A stretch of DNA of 64,000 nucleotides. Source: Bursaphelenchus xylophilus. Lineage: Eukaryota > Nematoda > Chromadorea > Rhabditida > Aphelenchoididae. Below the pieces are notes generated by a model. It was not told where the DNA came from. It was given only the letters and a program-made list of their open reading frames with translations, and did not search any database. Below, one piece after another: positions 10,279-21,400 of the stretch. Numbering within the stretch: position 1 is the first letter of the stretch; every line of letters begins with the position of its first letter. The stretch covers positions 11,656,001 to 11,720,000 of the forward strand of contig CAJFCV020000003.1 of assembly GCA_904066235.2 (NCBI GenBank). The letters are read 5' to 3'. Both the position numbers and the translations under genes were made by a program.

Positions 10279-11865
10279 TCATTTCCTCGCCATCATCTCA
10301 ATGACTCGTCGCCTCAGGGGCTCCAAAATCATCCCATCATCCTGCGACTGCCCCGTTTCCTTCATCTTCATCTGATGTTTGTACGCTTCTACGCATTCCT
10401 TGGGCACTAAAAAAACGCGATATTTCAGAAGACGTATTTTAAAATTTCACAAGTGTAATTATGTCAACAATTACATAAATATAAATCATCTTAATTTCCG
10501 CTAATATCGCGTGCACTTACACTTGTTACAGCGCTGTTCCAGGTCGTCGTTCTCCACGCAAAGTTCGTCTTCTTTACATTCCTTTTCGCACATATCCAGG
10601 ACGGGGATCCATTGGGCTTCCGAAAACGGATTTCCGCCTAAAATTTGATAAATATAAATAGATTTCGAAATGATTGATTTTTCTGAGAATTTGACCTTAT
10701 AAGTTTCACAAACGTAACTGTTCGGGGTTCTGAGATATCTTGTCTGATTTATTGCTTCGAAATTGCAGTCGGACAAACAAAAATTCCTCTCTGATAGCTC
10801 TCCTAATTTCTCGTATATGTCTGCTGCAGCCATAAAATTCGTAATACTAGTCGCGTCATAAAGTCCGTAGAATTTTCTTCGCCAATGTCGCGGGTGCGAT
10901 CGCCCAAAAGTGCATGTCGCTACAGTGAGGGACCTGATCCAATGGCATAAAACGTCTCCTTTAGCATCCCGGAAGGGATCAAAATGACTCCAAACCATTC
11001 CCTTCTCTAAGCTAAAAAACTCCGCTTTGAAAAGCGCGCCCTTTCCTTCAAGGCGGGCTCTACACACTGTGCAATTTCTACGGATCTTTAATATATCGCG
11101 CCTAGTAAAAGTTATAACCATTGACACATTTCGGCTTTAAATACCTCAAAAATTTCTTGTTATAGATTCATGCTGCATGGGAGTTCATTTTACGGATTAG
11201 TAAATGGTTTTGAGTCAAAAGAAAATTCGCGCGGCGCTCAGAAATGTTATTGTTTGCGCACGTTTCGGGCATAGGCCACATATCAATTTCTGGAAGTTTT
11301 AGCTTGCGCTTTGCAAGAACAGCCGAGATATTGAACAATCTTTGCGGCCGAGAGAGTACGTGAAACGCGGAGAGCGGTCAGAGAGAAAAAAAAACTTTTT
11401 TGGCCGTATGTTTGCCAGTTTCGTCTGGAAAAAAATGAATTTTTGAGGAAAGATTACCTTCTACATTAGAAATAACCACAAGCTTTTTCATGCCAAAATT
11501 CGCAAAAAAAATTCACATTTTCTTAAACTTTCGATATAAAAATCTTGGTCGTTTCCGCAAAGCGCAAGCTATTAGTATATTATATGGACTGGAAAAAAAC
11601 TGTTCTAAGCTAGTGCTAGCCCTCATCAAAAACTCGGCATCGCACTAGGAGTATTTCCTTTTTTAATGGCCAAAATAGAGAGAAAACACTAGCAGAGTTA
11701 CAGTCATAACACAGCCAGATTTTATGTAAAATACGAAGATTTCTTCCCTGACAAGACTTTTTCCACGATTAACTTACACAACTTCTGGTTCAACATGATA
11801 AATTTGTTCATATCCAAGCAGTAAACCGGTGTTAGCGACAAGAATAAAACTAACAACTTCTTCAT
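10279..11865 (-). CDS. secreted cysteine-rich protein, uncharacterised
   Basis: Four exons on the minus strand (11865-11778, 10919-10710, 10637-10521, 10406-10279) join in phase to give 180 residues. Exon 1 encodes a signal peptide (MKKLLVLFLSLTPVYC). The mature part has nine cysteines, including FCLSDC, DMCEKEC, ELCVEN and RCNKLPKECVEAY, and ends with a charged tail (IEMMARK). The spacing suggests a disulfide-rich extracellular domain; I do not recognise a Pfam family. Donors are gtaagt, gtgaaac and gtaagtg; acceptors are ctgtag, aaattttag and tttttttag. Exon 2 has an alternative that reads through intron 2, because that intron is open in frame. The acceptor of exon 2 abuts a Fam-C fragment (10923-11065). 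Exons 3 and 4 are strongest, exon 1 good, the exon 2 left boundary least certain. Confidence 0.7.
10923..11065. mobile_element. Fam-C half element at a splice site
   Basis: Begins cagtgagggacctgatcc after TA at 10921-10922. Only one half is present (to about ccttcaaggcggg). On the minus strand its end forms the pyrimidine tract and its TA the start of the exon 2 acceptor of the Cys-rich gene. Confidence 0.7.
11285..11600. repeat. Fam-A relic in intron 1
   Basis: Reads agcttgcgctttgcaagaac, cggccgagagagtacgtg and later ttccgcaaagcgcaagct; no ends preserved. Confidence 0.55.
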
Positions 11866-12033
11866 GATACAACAGACTTGGCAAAATACGAGAAAATCGA
11901 CCCAAAAGAATAGCAGAATAGAAATGAACGCAATTATTTAGTAACTTTTCTCCGCTCACCTTGAGTTATTTGTTGTTTTAGCGACGACTTCCTTTCTTCT
12001 GTCGGTTCCGCAAAAAGAAAGAGGATGACATTG

Positions 12034-12041
12034 TGACGTCA
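12034..12041. promoter_or_regulatory. CRE palindrome TGACGTCA
   Basis: A perfect cAMP-response-element palindrome about 170 bp upstream of the start codon of the Cys-rich gene, in otherwise unique DNA. A donor-like gtgagc follows CTCAAG nearby, so a noncoding first exon may end at about 11960. Confidence 0.4.
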
Positions 12042-12189
12042 CAATTAGAAATGGACCGCAAAAAACGAGGTGGAAGCTGAAGAGTGATGATGAATCGAGG
12101 GTAATTGCTGCCACATCAAGGTATACGAGTGAGATATTTATAACACGAAGAAATGCAATGAAACACACAATTTGTGCGTCATACAGTAT

Positions 12190-12290
12190 TATTAGCATTT
12201 TCAAAAAGTGCATGGACATTTGTTCTCTTTTGCACAGTGAATTTTGAACTTTTTCCAGTCTATGTACTCTTTAAAAAGCCTGTCTACGCA
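12190..12290. repeat. Fam-D fragment
   Basis: tattagcattttcaaaaagt, then gcatggacatttgttctc and ttgcacagtgaattttgaac: the left end of Fam-D. Confidence 0.6.
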
Positions 12291-12363
12291 CTTTTGAATA
12301 AAGCTGAATAACTGAAAAAAAAAGAATTTTAGGGTCATAAGGCGAGTATTAGTGCCTTCATAC

Positions 12364-12877
12364 TAGGGTTCGGACGGGGTATATACCCGGGGTATATACC
12401 CAAATACCCGAGAGGCCGAGAATTTTCGGGTATTTATGGGTATATTCAAATTACTTTTGCATTCAAAAAATGTAAAAAAAAGTCGAGTTTTGTCATAAAA
12501 AATCAATAAATGTTGACATTTTGTCATAATTTGTTTTTTGCCTCTCAAAACTTGGTTGTAAGGCGGAAATTTACTTGGACGGGGTCGGAAAATAAACGGG
12601 AAAAAATTAAAAATCTGACTGCCAAATATTGGATTGCTAAACTTTTTGATTGTTAAAATACTAGTTTTGTTTGTTGTAGTTGGGAAAATAAAGAATATCA
12701 CTCCAAACTTGACTAGGTTAATGAATAACTTGCTAATTATTCATTAACGACTTCATATTGGTACTATATTGGACTAATTTAGGCTAATTTTATAAATACC
12801 CGAATATACCCGAGATTTCGGTTATATACCCGGGTATATACCCGCGTGGTGAATATACCCGAATTTTCCGAACCCTA
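12364..12877. mobile_element. hAT-like MITE with TAGGGTTCGGA ends
   Basis: A 514-bp element, ends TAGGGTTCGGA and TCCGAACCCTA, exact 8-bp duplication CTTCATAC (12356-12363 and 12878-12885). Subterminal regions are runs of gggtatatacccgg. No coding capacity. The 8-bp duplication and TAGGG-type end fit hAT. Confidence 0.85.
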
Positions 12878-12960
12878 CTTCATACTAGTTCATCCAGAAA
12901 GTCACCGGACTGAAATCGGGTACATGGACTGTGAGAAAACCAAAATTCCCTTTTAACTGT

Positions 12961-13345
12961 TCAATTTATTGCTTTTTGCACCGTGCAATAGGCTTTTTTG
13001 GACCGTCGCTTGCACCCTGACTCTTTCGCACAGTGCCGGACGGACAGCAAAGTGCACTGACATTTTCGTTCGCACAGTGCATTTTGAACTTTTTCCCATG
13101 CTCGTCGCCAACGCACAGTGCGTTTTTCTTCATTTGTCGGGGTTTGCGCCGTGCACAAAATCCGCGAGTTCTTGCACCGCGCACTCACTTTTTTTTGATT
13201 TCAACTCAACGGCGCCGCTGCGGTTTTGCTCAAAAATGTGCACAGTGCACACGGTTTTTTGAAGTTTGCACGGTGCGCAAACGGGAAATTTCACAGTGTG
13301 TTGGCGACAAAGGTTCAAGACGCACTGTGCGAAAACGAAATGATG
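12961..13345. repeat. palindrome block, mixed Fam-D and Fam-F pieces
   Basis: About fourteen GCACNGTGC sites in 385 bp. Pieces match Fam-F (caataggcttttttgg) and Fam-D (cattttgaactttttcccat). Confidence 0.7.
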
Positions 13346-13554
13346 TCCAGGCAGTTTGTAAAAATGCTAATAGGCGGAGCCGAGGAAAAATTGAAACAGC
13401 CCGGCTATGTCTAAAAACAGAATGTGAGTCAGGCAGAATTATCTGTCGCAAAAGAATGTCAACAAATGAGCAATTGAGCCACATCATTTTTTTGCGATCA
13501 CGCGGCAAAAAAGGCCTAATTTCTCTCGATTTTGTTCATTTTACAGCCAAAATA

Positions 13555-13612
13555 TGATGTCATTTTGAGTTTTTTAATTTCACAGCCATGATGTTCATTT
13601 TGTATGATGTCA
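13555..13612. promoter_or_regulatory. duplicated TGATGTCA motif
   Basis: Two copies of tatgatgtcatttt, with TGATGTCA at 13555-13562 and 13605-13612, 50 bp apart. They lie 90-150 bp upstream of the transthyretin-like gene and resemble an ATF/CREB-type bZIP site with one change. Function is inferred. Confidence 0.45.
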
Positions 13613-13704
13613 TTTTTGGCGCATTCCTTGCCGACTCACCTTGTATACAAACATATTTAAAACCTGGAATGAACAGACTTGTATCGTTCACTAGCTGATC
13701 AACA

Positions 13705-15254
13705 ATGTTCCAGAGAGCCCTAGCCTTATTTTTCGCAGCAGTTTTTGTGGACTGTTTGCCTCTAACAGAGCCAACATACCACTTGAAACTAGTGGGCCAG
13801 CTTCTCTGCAATGGGACCTCCATCAACGGCTCTGTAGCGCTCTTTGAAAACGGCGGTAAAATTTACATCAAAATATCAAAAAAAAAAATGATTTTAGCAC
13901 CAAGAAAGGTGGCTTTGAGTGATGTTGAGGCTGGCGAGGATGGTAAATTTGAAATCGAGGGAAGTTCCAAGCTTTGGTCCAAGGAGCAGCCTCTTTTATG
14001 GATTTATCATAACTGCAATGGTAAGTGCTCTGATTAGAGGGGATTAGATATTTGACCGCGCTATGCAGAAATAATATTACGTCAATCGCGTAATAGAGAA
14101 AATTTTGTAAAATACGGTAAACGACTAAGCGTCTTCAAAAAGTTGAAATAAAATTACTTTATGACCAAAAAAATTCAAACCGCGTTATGCAGAAACATTT
14201 TTTTTATTTCGCGTTATACAGAAACATCCCGTGTGATACAGAAAAATCCGGTAAAAATCAACAAATCTGAATAAAAAATACGAAAAAATATATTTTAGAC
14301 CCAAAAAATTTAGAGGGCAGCGTGCGCGTCAAAGGCTCTTCCCATTGCATGTGTCATCAGTCTGTCGGGAAAATAGCGAGCGCCCTGTCGCGTCAAAAAT
14401 CGCAACCGTGCATTTTACATTTGGCACTGTTCAACTGTAATGGCGCAAGCTTTTTTTTCAACTGCTCGTCACAGACAACTGCACATTGCAAGATGGTTCA
14501 AAATGCACAGTGCGCGCGCCAAAAAGTCCACGCACTTTTGACAAAGCGAGTCTACGCACTTTTGAATAAATCTGAATAATCGAAAAATAGAATTTTAGGG
14601 TCGTATGAGGGCAATTCGCACTTTCATAAAGTTCATGGACACTTGTTTTCTTTCGCACAGTGCATTTTCAACTTTTTCCCACGCTTTTCTCCAACGCACA
14701 GTGCTAACCTAAAAAAAAGCCGTTTGCACGGTGCAAATTCGCTTTTGTCGCAGCGACACTTCAAATGCACAGTGCGAAAACGAAAAAAGTGAAATGCACA
14801 GTGCAAAATGGGGGTTTTTTGTGCACGGTGCGGGCTGACAAATGTCTATGCACTTTATAAAAATTTAATATGAGCCTGTCGGGAAAATAATAAGAACTTT
14901 GTTGCATCGATAATCGCATTGCCGCTGAGAAAATATATGATAAATTATGTCGCGGAAAATCAACATGCTTTTCACTTCAGCGACGCGATAGGCGACATTG
15001 CGCTCATAATTTTCCCGACAGACTAATGCATATTAATACGTATTTCAGGAGAATACGAAGTCACTAAACGAGTGGTTTCCGCAGCTCACACTTCGCTGGG
15101 AATTCCCCAAACTTACAAAGAGGAGTTTGAACTGTCGCAGGCGACGGACAACAAGCAATCTCACAAGATTTTCTTCCCTATTGGACTTCTTTTTCGCACT
15201 GTAAATTCCGGGCTTGCTCTTGCGGATACCATCATACGGAAAGTTTATTATTAA
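13705..15254 (+). CDS. transthyretin-like (TTR) family secreted protein
   Basis: Exons 13705-13855, 13898-14020 and 15049-15254 join in phase to give 159 residues. Residues 1-18 are a signal peptide (MFQRALALFFAAVFVDC region). The domain then shows the family landmarks in order: LKLVGQLLCNGTSINGSVALFE (strand with the conserved LxC and small-residue motif, shown in part), EDGKFEIEG, then LLWIYHNCNG with the second conserved cysteine. The family (Pfam Transthyretin-like) is greatly expanded in nematodes and its members are secreted; one C. elegans member bridges apoptotic cells, most are unstudied. The first intron is only 42 nt and keeps frame, so it could be retained. The second (about 1 kb) is packed with repeats. 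An AATAAA lies 67 bp after the stop. Confidence 0.88.
14053..14312. repeat. repeat R1 in intron 2
   Basis: About 260 bp nearly identical to 28447-28715. Built around variants of cgcgttatgcagaaa and cgcgttatacagaa, with attttgtaaaatacggta inside. No inverted ends seen. Confidence 0.7.
14619..14872. mobile_element. Fam-D element
   Basis: Ends ctttcataaagttcatggac and atgtctatgcactttataaa are inverted. Seven GCACNGTGC sites inside. Confidence 0.65.
14875..15026. mobile_element. Fam-B element (AGC subtype)
   Basis: Ends cctgtcgggaaaataataag and ctcataattttcccgacaga. Its right end is 22 bp from the exon 3 acceptor of the TTR-like gene. Confidence 0.7.
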
Positions 15255-15320
15255 GGATTAAAAATTGTATGTATTATATGTTTTGTGTTTCTTATAGAAC
15301 ATACGAGGCTTGTGCACTTC

Positions 15321-15326
15321 AATAAA
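15321..15326 (+). terminator. polyadenylation signal
   Basis: AATAAA in ttcaataaattttata downstream of the TTR-like stop. Confidence 0.6.
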
Positions 15327-15592
15327 TTTTATAATATTTTTTCATTTTTATTTGGCCCTTCCAATATTTCTGATGGAGGGTTTGTTCTTCTGGGCAAATA
15401 TTACGTCTTCATGTTTGCTTTTTTGAGCTTAAATATGTCGCACGTGAATGAGCAAATGCATACAGTATTTCGGCGATTACTCAAATTGTTTCAGGGCTAT
15501 AAGCAAGTGAGGAAAGACCGGTGTTTCGAAATAAGATAGCAAAAAGTACATTAAAAAACAATACTTATTGTAAATGTAATTGTTTTTTACAT

Positions 15593-15895
15593 TGTCAAGA
15601 CTTGTGTAGTCGAGGTGTAAAGAGGCCCCTGACTTGCCCTCTACTCCAAGTATCCACTGCCCCTACTAACCCGGAGACACAACTAGAGAACTCTCGCAGT
15701 AAAAACTGTGAACTCACGATATTGACTCCAATTAGCTTCTACCACCACCGCACTATGACAAGGGGACTTCCAACAATTCCAAAAATATGTTTATTTCACC
15801 AACGAGTGACCGAAAAGCGGTCGATCCATTACATTTATATCAAAATATTCGTCGGTTTATGCTAATTTCTGGGAATTCTTCACGGAATCGTGACA
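15593..15895 (-). mobile_element. solo LTR (family 1)
   Basis: Begins TGTCAAGACTTGTG and ends GGAATCGTGACA, i.e. TG...CA with short inverted ends, flanked by ACAT on both sides. A second copy lies inverted at 37174-37475. Orientation is assigned from an AATAAA in the other copy. No internal retrotransposon genes. Confidence 0.7.
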
Positions 15896-15898
15896 ACA

Positions 15899-15985
15899 TA
15901 TCAATCTGCCGGGAAAATAGTGGCGGGTGGTCGACTGCGCCCTTATTTCCACGAGGCGAAATATTTTGCTGCAATGACCCGCCAC
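15899..15985. mobile_element. Fam-B element, partial
   Basis: atcaatctgccgggaaaata followed by gtggcgggtggtcg; the opposite half stops near aatgacccgccac. Confidence 0.5.
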
Positions 15986-16249
15986 ACGGCATTCTGTACT
16001 TTTGGGACACAACCGATCTCCGCGACTTTCTCAATTTTTTTCGGAATGCGCCTGCCTTTTCTCTTCATATCTCGCTAGCCGTTTGCGCTAGAAGGCTGAA
16101 ATTTGGTATGCCGGTAGAGCAAAAAGCTGGCTTTGAGAAAATATGAATATTGCAAGGAACCCTGCAGCATAAAGTTCCCGATGACAATTGAAAAAATCTG
16201 ATTTTTAACCACTACTTTCAGACAGACCGATACAACTGTTGTTATCAAA

Positions 16250-16685
16250 GAGCCTGCATAAAATTACAGAGCCCATATTCAAAATTTTATCTGCAAAGCA
16301 CGAGACAAAATTTTCAGGAATTAATACACGGCCTATGCCTGAAATTTGCGCAAAATTTGAAGAAACTCTGATCGTCGCACTTGGACTTCTTGAAAATCGG
16401 TTTTTTTGTTATCTTTATCATCAATTATCAGTCTTTCGGGAAAATAGTGGCGGTTCGTCGCAGAAAAATATTTCACCTCGTCGAAAAGAGGGTCCAATCA
16501 TACAACATGTGCCCAAGGCCAGTCGTTGCAAAGCGATGATGGGCGATTCCAATGCGAGACTAGACCACATTATTTTCCCGACAGACTGATATCTCAGCTA
16601 CCCTTGCAGAGTGCAAGATGAAATTTTCAGGAATTGATATGTGGCCTATGCGCGACATGTCTGCAAAATTTGAAAGAAATCTGAA
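16250..16685. repeat. Fam-A relic split by Fam-B
   Basis: Two runs of aaattttcaggaattaatac type and gcaaaatttgaagaaactctg type flank the Fam-B copy at 16427-16589. Confidence 0.55.
16427..16589. mobile_element. Fam-B element
   Basis: Ends tcagtctttcgggaaaatag and attattttcccgacagactg; inner signature gcaaagcgatgatgggcg. Confidence 0.75.
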
Positions 16686-16769
16686 CTTTTTTTTATTGTT
16701 TATTTTTTTGCGTTATTTTTATCATCATTTAAAAAATTGCTCTATTTTCCCTCTTTTAACCCTTTTACA

Positions 16770-17160
16770 GCTTGTTTATTACCCTTTTCTCACCTCATCA
16801 TCAACACTGAATGACTCAGAAAGCGATTGTAATCGTTTATCAACACGCCAAACCTCTCTTTTCCACTTGAATGACTCACAATTTCGACGCGCTTCGTACA
16901 GTCTCGGCACGTCACAATCGTCGTCGCAATGAAGCGTGAATTTATTATCTGTTCGCATCCACGAAAAGGGGGCGTGGCGCCGACGGGGAATTGGGTCGGA
17001 AGAGAGCGAGGGGGAAAATGGAAATTCCGCGCCAAACCCCTCCGGCCAAACGACTTTTACTTTGTGTGGCGCTTCGGACAATTTCCGGCCCCCCGAAATC
17101 ATCGCTGCGGTCATTGTACTCGCGACAGGAGAGCGCCGAAATGAACATGGTGGGTCTAAT
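16770..17160. promoter_or_regulatory. GC-rich unique island, candidate promoter
   Basis: The only GC-rich, repeat-free stretch between 15.9 and 18.4 kb. It contains gggggcgtggcgccg (a KLF/SP-like GC box) and gagagcgaggggg. Long frames on both strands are compositional. It lies 1.3 kb upstream of the first coding exon of the calmodulin-like gene. Confidence 0.35.
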
Positions 17161-17189
17161 TTGTTGTTGAAATAAAAAATTTTACTTTG

Positions 17190-18065
17190 AATACTTGCAC
17201 AGTGCAGAAAAATTTTTTGATTTTGCACAGTGCAAAAATTCAAAAATTCGAATTTTTGTTTTTCCGAATGTCTAGAACGCAACATCCCCTATGAATATAT
17301 TAGCGTCGTTTTGCGGACCATCTTTCTCTTCCCCAGAAAGGACGCGGAAATTGGATATTAGGGCATTTTGCGAGATTTTCCCAAATTTCGCACAGTGAAA
17401 GAGGATATTTTCTGTTTTTCACTGGGATTGAGCGCGTAAACTACACTTTTATTATATCTTTGAGGTCATAGAGGCTCTATAAAACGTTTTTAAAATCAAA
17501 ATTTTTTCGCTGTTGCTTTGCACTGTGCGATCGGAAAGATTTGACTTTTGCACTGTGCGGATAAAATTTTTTGGATTTTCTCCGGAGTGGAGGAGCATAA
17601 TAGGCCAAAAAGGAGCTGATATTTTTTGTTTACCCTCAGGGCTTCCTATTTTTGTATTAGCTTCAGAACAATCAGCCTGCACTGTGCGATAAGCAACTTT
17701 TGATTTTTTGCACTGTGCGGAATAATTTTTTCGGGTTTTCTCCGGAGTGGCGGAGTATGATAGGCCAAAAAGGAGTTGATATTTTTTGATTACCCTCAGG
17801 GCTTCCAATTTTTATATTAGCTTCAGAACAATCAACCTGCGCCGTGCGATAAGAAACTTTTGATTTTTTGCACTGTGCGGAATAATTTTTTCGGGTTTTC
17901 TTCGGAGTGGCGGAGTATGATAGGCCAAAAAGGAGTTGATATTTTTTGTTTACCCTCAGGGCTTCCAATTCTTGTATTATTTCAAAATCATTCAATCCGC
18001 ACCGTGCGGAAATTCATTTTCAAAATTTCGCACAGTGCCGTCATTTTTCGCTTCCGCACTGTGCA
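17190..18065. repeat. 160-bp tandem array with palindromes (array 1)
   Basis: The segment from gcactgtgcgg through ctccggagtggcggag to ccctcagggcttcc repeats with exact 160-bp spacing: gcactgtgcgg at 17550, 17710 and 17870, and the partner palindrome at 17679, 17839 and 17999. Two GCACNGTGC sites per unit. Single palindromes precede and follow. Confidence 0.9.
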
Positions 18066-18428
18066 TTGGACCAAAAAGGTTTACCTTGACATGTTGAAAT
18101 TCCTTTTTCATTAGTCTCTTTTCATCGTACACATCAAAAATCGTCTATTCAAAAGGCTTTTCGGATCGTTTAACCATGGTATTGGCGGTTGTTTTGGGCC
18201 GTAGCAAACGAACTGTGGCCCCCCAAAAATAAATACGAATTTCGCTCTCAGCCGCTCTTTGACAAGAAAATTTTGGGGTGGGGGGAGTTGTCTGGCCCAT
18301 TGACATGTGTAAATTGCTCTTGTGCTCCGTGATAGACACAAGTTTTTTCTTTTGAGATTTTATAAAAAAAACATTTTTTTTGAATTTTTTAGAATATTCA
18401 ACGGCAAAACAACCAAAACAACGGGCAA

Positions 18429-21400
18429 ATGCGTCGATGCACTGCCGCAGAGTACGAAGGTAAGATTTTTTGCTATTTTTACATTTTTTATTTTTTGCAC
18501 AGTGCAATATAAAAATTTTTTGACTGCACCGTGCAAAAATTTAAATTATAAATTTTTGCACTGTGCAGTATGAGAAAAATAAAAAAACAGGTATTTTCGA
18601 GTATGTAGAGATACGGAAAACACAATAACAATAGTTTGGAATTCTCCATTTTCCTCTGCACCGTGCAATCTTAACTTTTTTGAGCTGCACAGTGCAGAAC
18701 TTGTAAAGTCTATTTTGCACTGTGCGGAGGAGAAATTTCTAAAGAAGTTGGTAATGTAGGTGATGTACCTAGTTTAAAAATTAATTATGACTTTTAAAAT
18801 TTTGTAAAATACGCAAGCTAATATTACTTTTGAAATTTTTTTCTCCTTGCACAGTGCAAAAATTAAACTGTAAATTCTGCACTGTGCAGATCAAGAAAAA
18901 TTATGAAGTAAATTTTTTCGACTACGATAGGCTAAGAAGCACTGAAAAAAAATTGTTAGAAATTTATGTTTTTCTTCTGCACTGTGAAATCTTAAAATTT
19001 TCCAGCTGCACCGTGCAAGTTTTAAAAAATCGATTTTTCACGGTGCGTAAGATAAATTTTTAAATAAATCAGTAATGTAGGTGATGTATTCAGTGCGAAA
19101 ATTAATTGTGACTTTTAAAATTTTGTAAAATACGCCACGACATGATAATAATTAAACTTTTTTTCTTTGCACAGTGCAAACTAAAACAAAAAATTTTGCA
19201 CAGTGCGGAAAATTTTTTTGAATAAATCGGTATTGTAGGTGATGTACTCAGTGCAAAAATTAATTAGGATTCTTAAAATTTTGTAAAATGCGCTAGCCAA
19301 TACAAATTTTGAAAATTTTTTTTCTTTGCACAGTGCAAAATAAAACAAAAAAAATTTGCGCTGTGCGAAGCGAATTTTTTTGTATTGCAAAAAAAAAATG
19401 AAAAACTTAAAAAATAACTAACCAATTCAAACCTAAAACACTATCAAAAACGTTATTCTCAAACGCCTACGCAAATTTCAAATGCGGAGGTGTTTGGACT
19501 TTCCGCACCGTGCGAATTCCAATCTTTTTGGCCATAATTCAATTCCAAACATCATCTCGATGCCCCGTGTTTTGCCGGATATCATTTCAGATTCTGTGCT
19601 TCGGATTTTCCGTGTGATACAAGCCATAACATAATGCGAATGGTATGTGGTTTTACCCCACACTTTTTGTCGCATCAATGGCTCATTTTATGGGCCAAAA
19701 ATGTAAAAAAATGGGGAAGTATATAGAACTTTTTAGGGACTCTGCCGGAAAGAGGGGGATCAAATTAAACAGTTTTTTTTGGACTGACTTTGGCGAGATA
19801 TTTTCTTTGAAATTTCTTTGGGGAATTTGCATAAATTTTGCGGATTCTGAGAGATTGGTCAGTTTCATAGAATTTAGATAGGTTTTTATGAGATGTTTTT
19901 TCATTTGGCTCTGAGAATGGAGTAAAGGAGAGTCCAAAAAACAAAATTTTTTGGGAAAGTCTAAAAATCGTGGCTAAAAATTAAAAAAAAATATTTAAAA
20001 TGTTTTTAAAAAATTTCAAAAAATAAAAAATAAATAAAATAAAACAAACAATTTTACGATATTTTTTTATTTTTTTTTATTTTTAATCAATAAAGAATGG
20101 AAAATACCTAAATGAATATAAAAAAAATTAAATTCTTTTTGTAAATGTAGCTTGATGGGTCAATAGAAATGATATTATTTTCCGAAAAATATCTCGTGAG
20201 CTCTCCCTAAAAGATCAAACTCCTTATTTGTCCAGAATCTCGTTGTTTATCGCACTTTAGCCAAAACGGAGGCGTGAGCAAACACACGTTGAAACAAATT
20301 GCAATATTCCGATGTTTTGAAGATTTTGAATTACAGTAGAAACTGGTAGCATAAATTGAGGGGTTCGAAAAAATTTTAAGCTTAATTTTTTTTATTTAAT
20401 TTAAAAAAAAATAAAATAAAATTTTTTTTTTTTTATTTTTATTTTTTTTTTAATCTTTTCCATTGCAAATTCGCTTTGACAATTTGCACTTTTTCGAACT
20501 CTCAAATGTTTTTTTTGACTCCCGGAATAAGTAAACTCGGCAAGTTTACAATTTCTCTTTCAACGCTCGGATTGCCAAGAAGAATGGCCAAATGACTTTT
20601 TGGCTTTGGTTTTTTGCTTTGTCCCCCGACTTGGCTTAATCAGATATAAACGCCGGGGGAAAACTGGATTGAAAATTTCGTCGTGAATATTCTGATATGG
20701 CTGAAAAAAAAGTGAAAACATAAAAAGATAATAAATAAATAAAAAAATTTGACCGCACAATGCAAACAATTGCTTTTTTTATCTGCACTGTGCAATATTT
20801 AAAATTATTTATTTTTGCACTGTGCGGCCAAAAAATAGTTTTTTATCTGCACCGTGCAATATTTAAAATTATTTATTTTTGCACTGTGCGGCCAAAAAAA
20901 GTTTTCTTTTAAAGCACCGTGCAGAATTTTTGACCGCATTTTTTCCACTGTGCTTCAAAGAAAAAAATTTTTTTACTGCATGATGCAGAATTTAATTTTT
21001 GCTTTGCACAGTGCAAAATTTTTTTTATAAAATTTTTTCGCACAGTGAAATGAAAAAAGTTTTCTTTTATTGCAGAGTGCACAATTTTCTTTTTATTTTG
21101 CACCGTGCTTTCCAAAAAAATCAAAAATCCTAGAATACAATGTGCAAAAAAATAAGAAACATAAAAAATTCAAAAAAACATCAAATTTCATTTATATGTT
21201 TATTATGTTTGCAGAATTCAAAAAAGCCTTCCAATTTTTCGACGCGAATCACGATGGTTACATAACTGCTCAAGAATTGGAACTGGCGATGAATAAATGC
21301 GGAGTTTACCCGTCGAAATTGGAACTTCGATTTGTGATGAGCGAGGGAGATCGGGATGGTGAGATTTTGAAGATTTTTTAGGGTAAAATACGTGGTCGGC

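Noticed and set aside
13033..13557. 174-codon plus frame
   Set aside because: Runs through a palindrome-rich block of Fam-D and Fam-F pieces.
16779..17285. 168-codon minus frame over a GC-rich island
   Set aside because: Frames are open on both strands, with no splice sites or domain; composition explains it.
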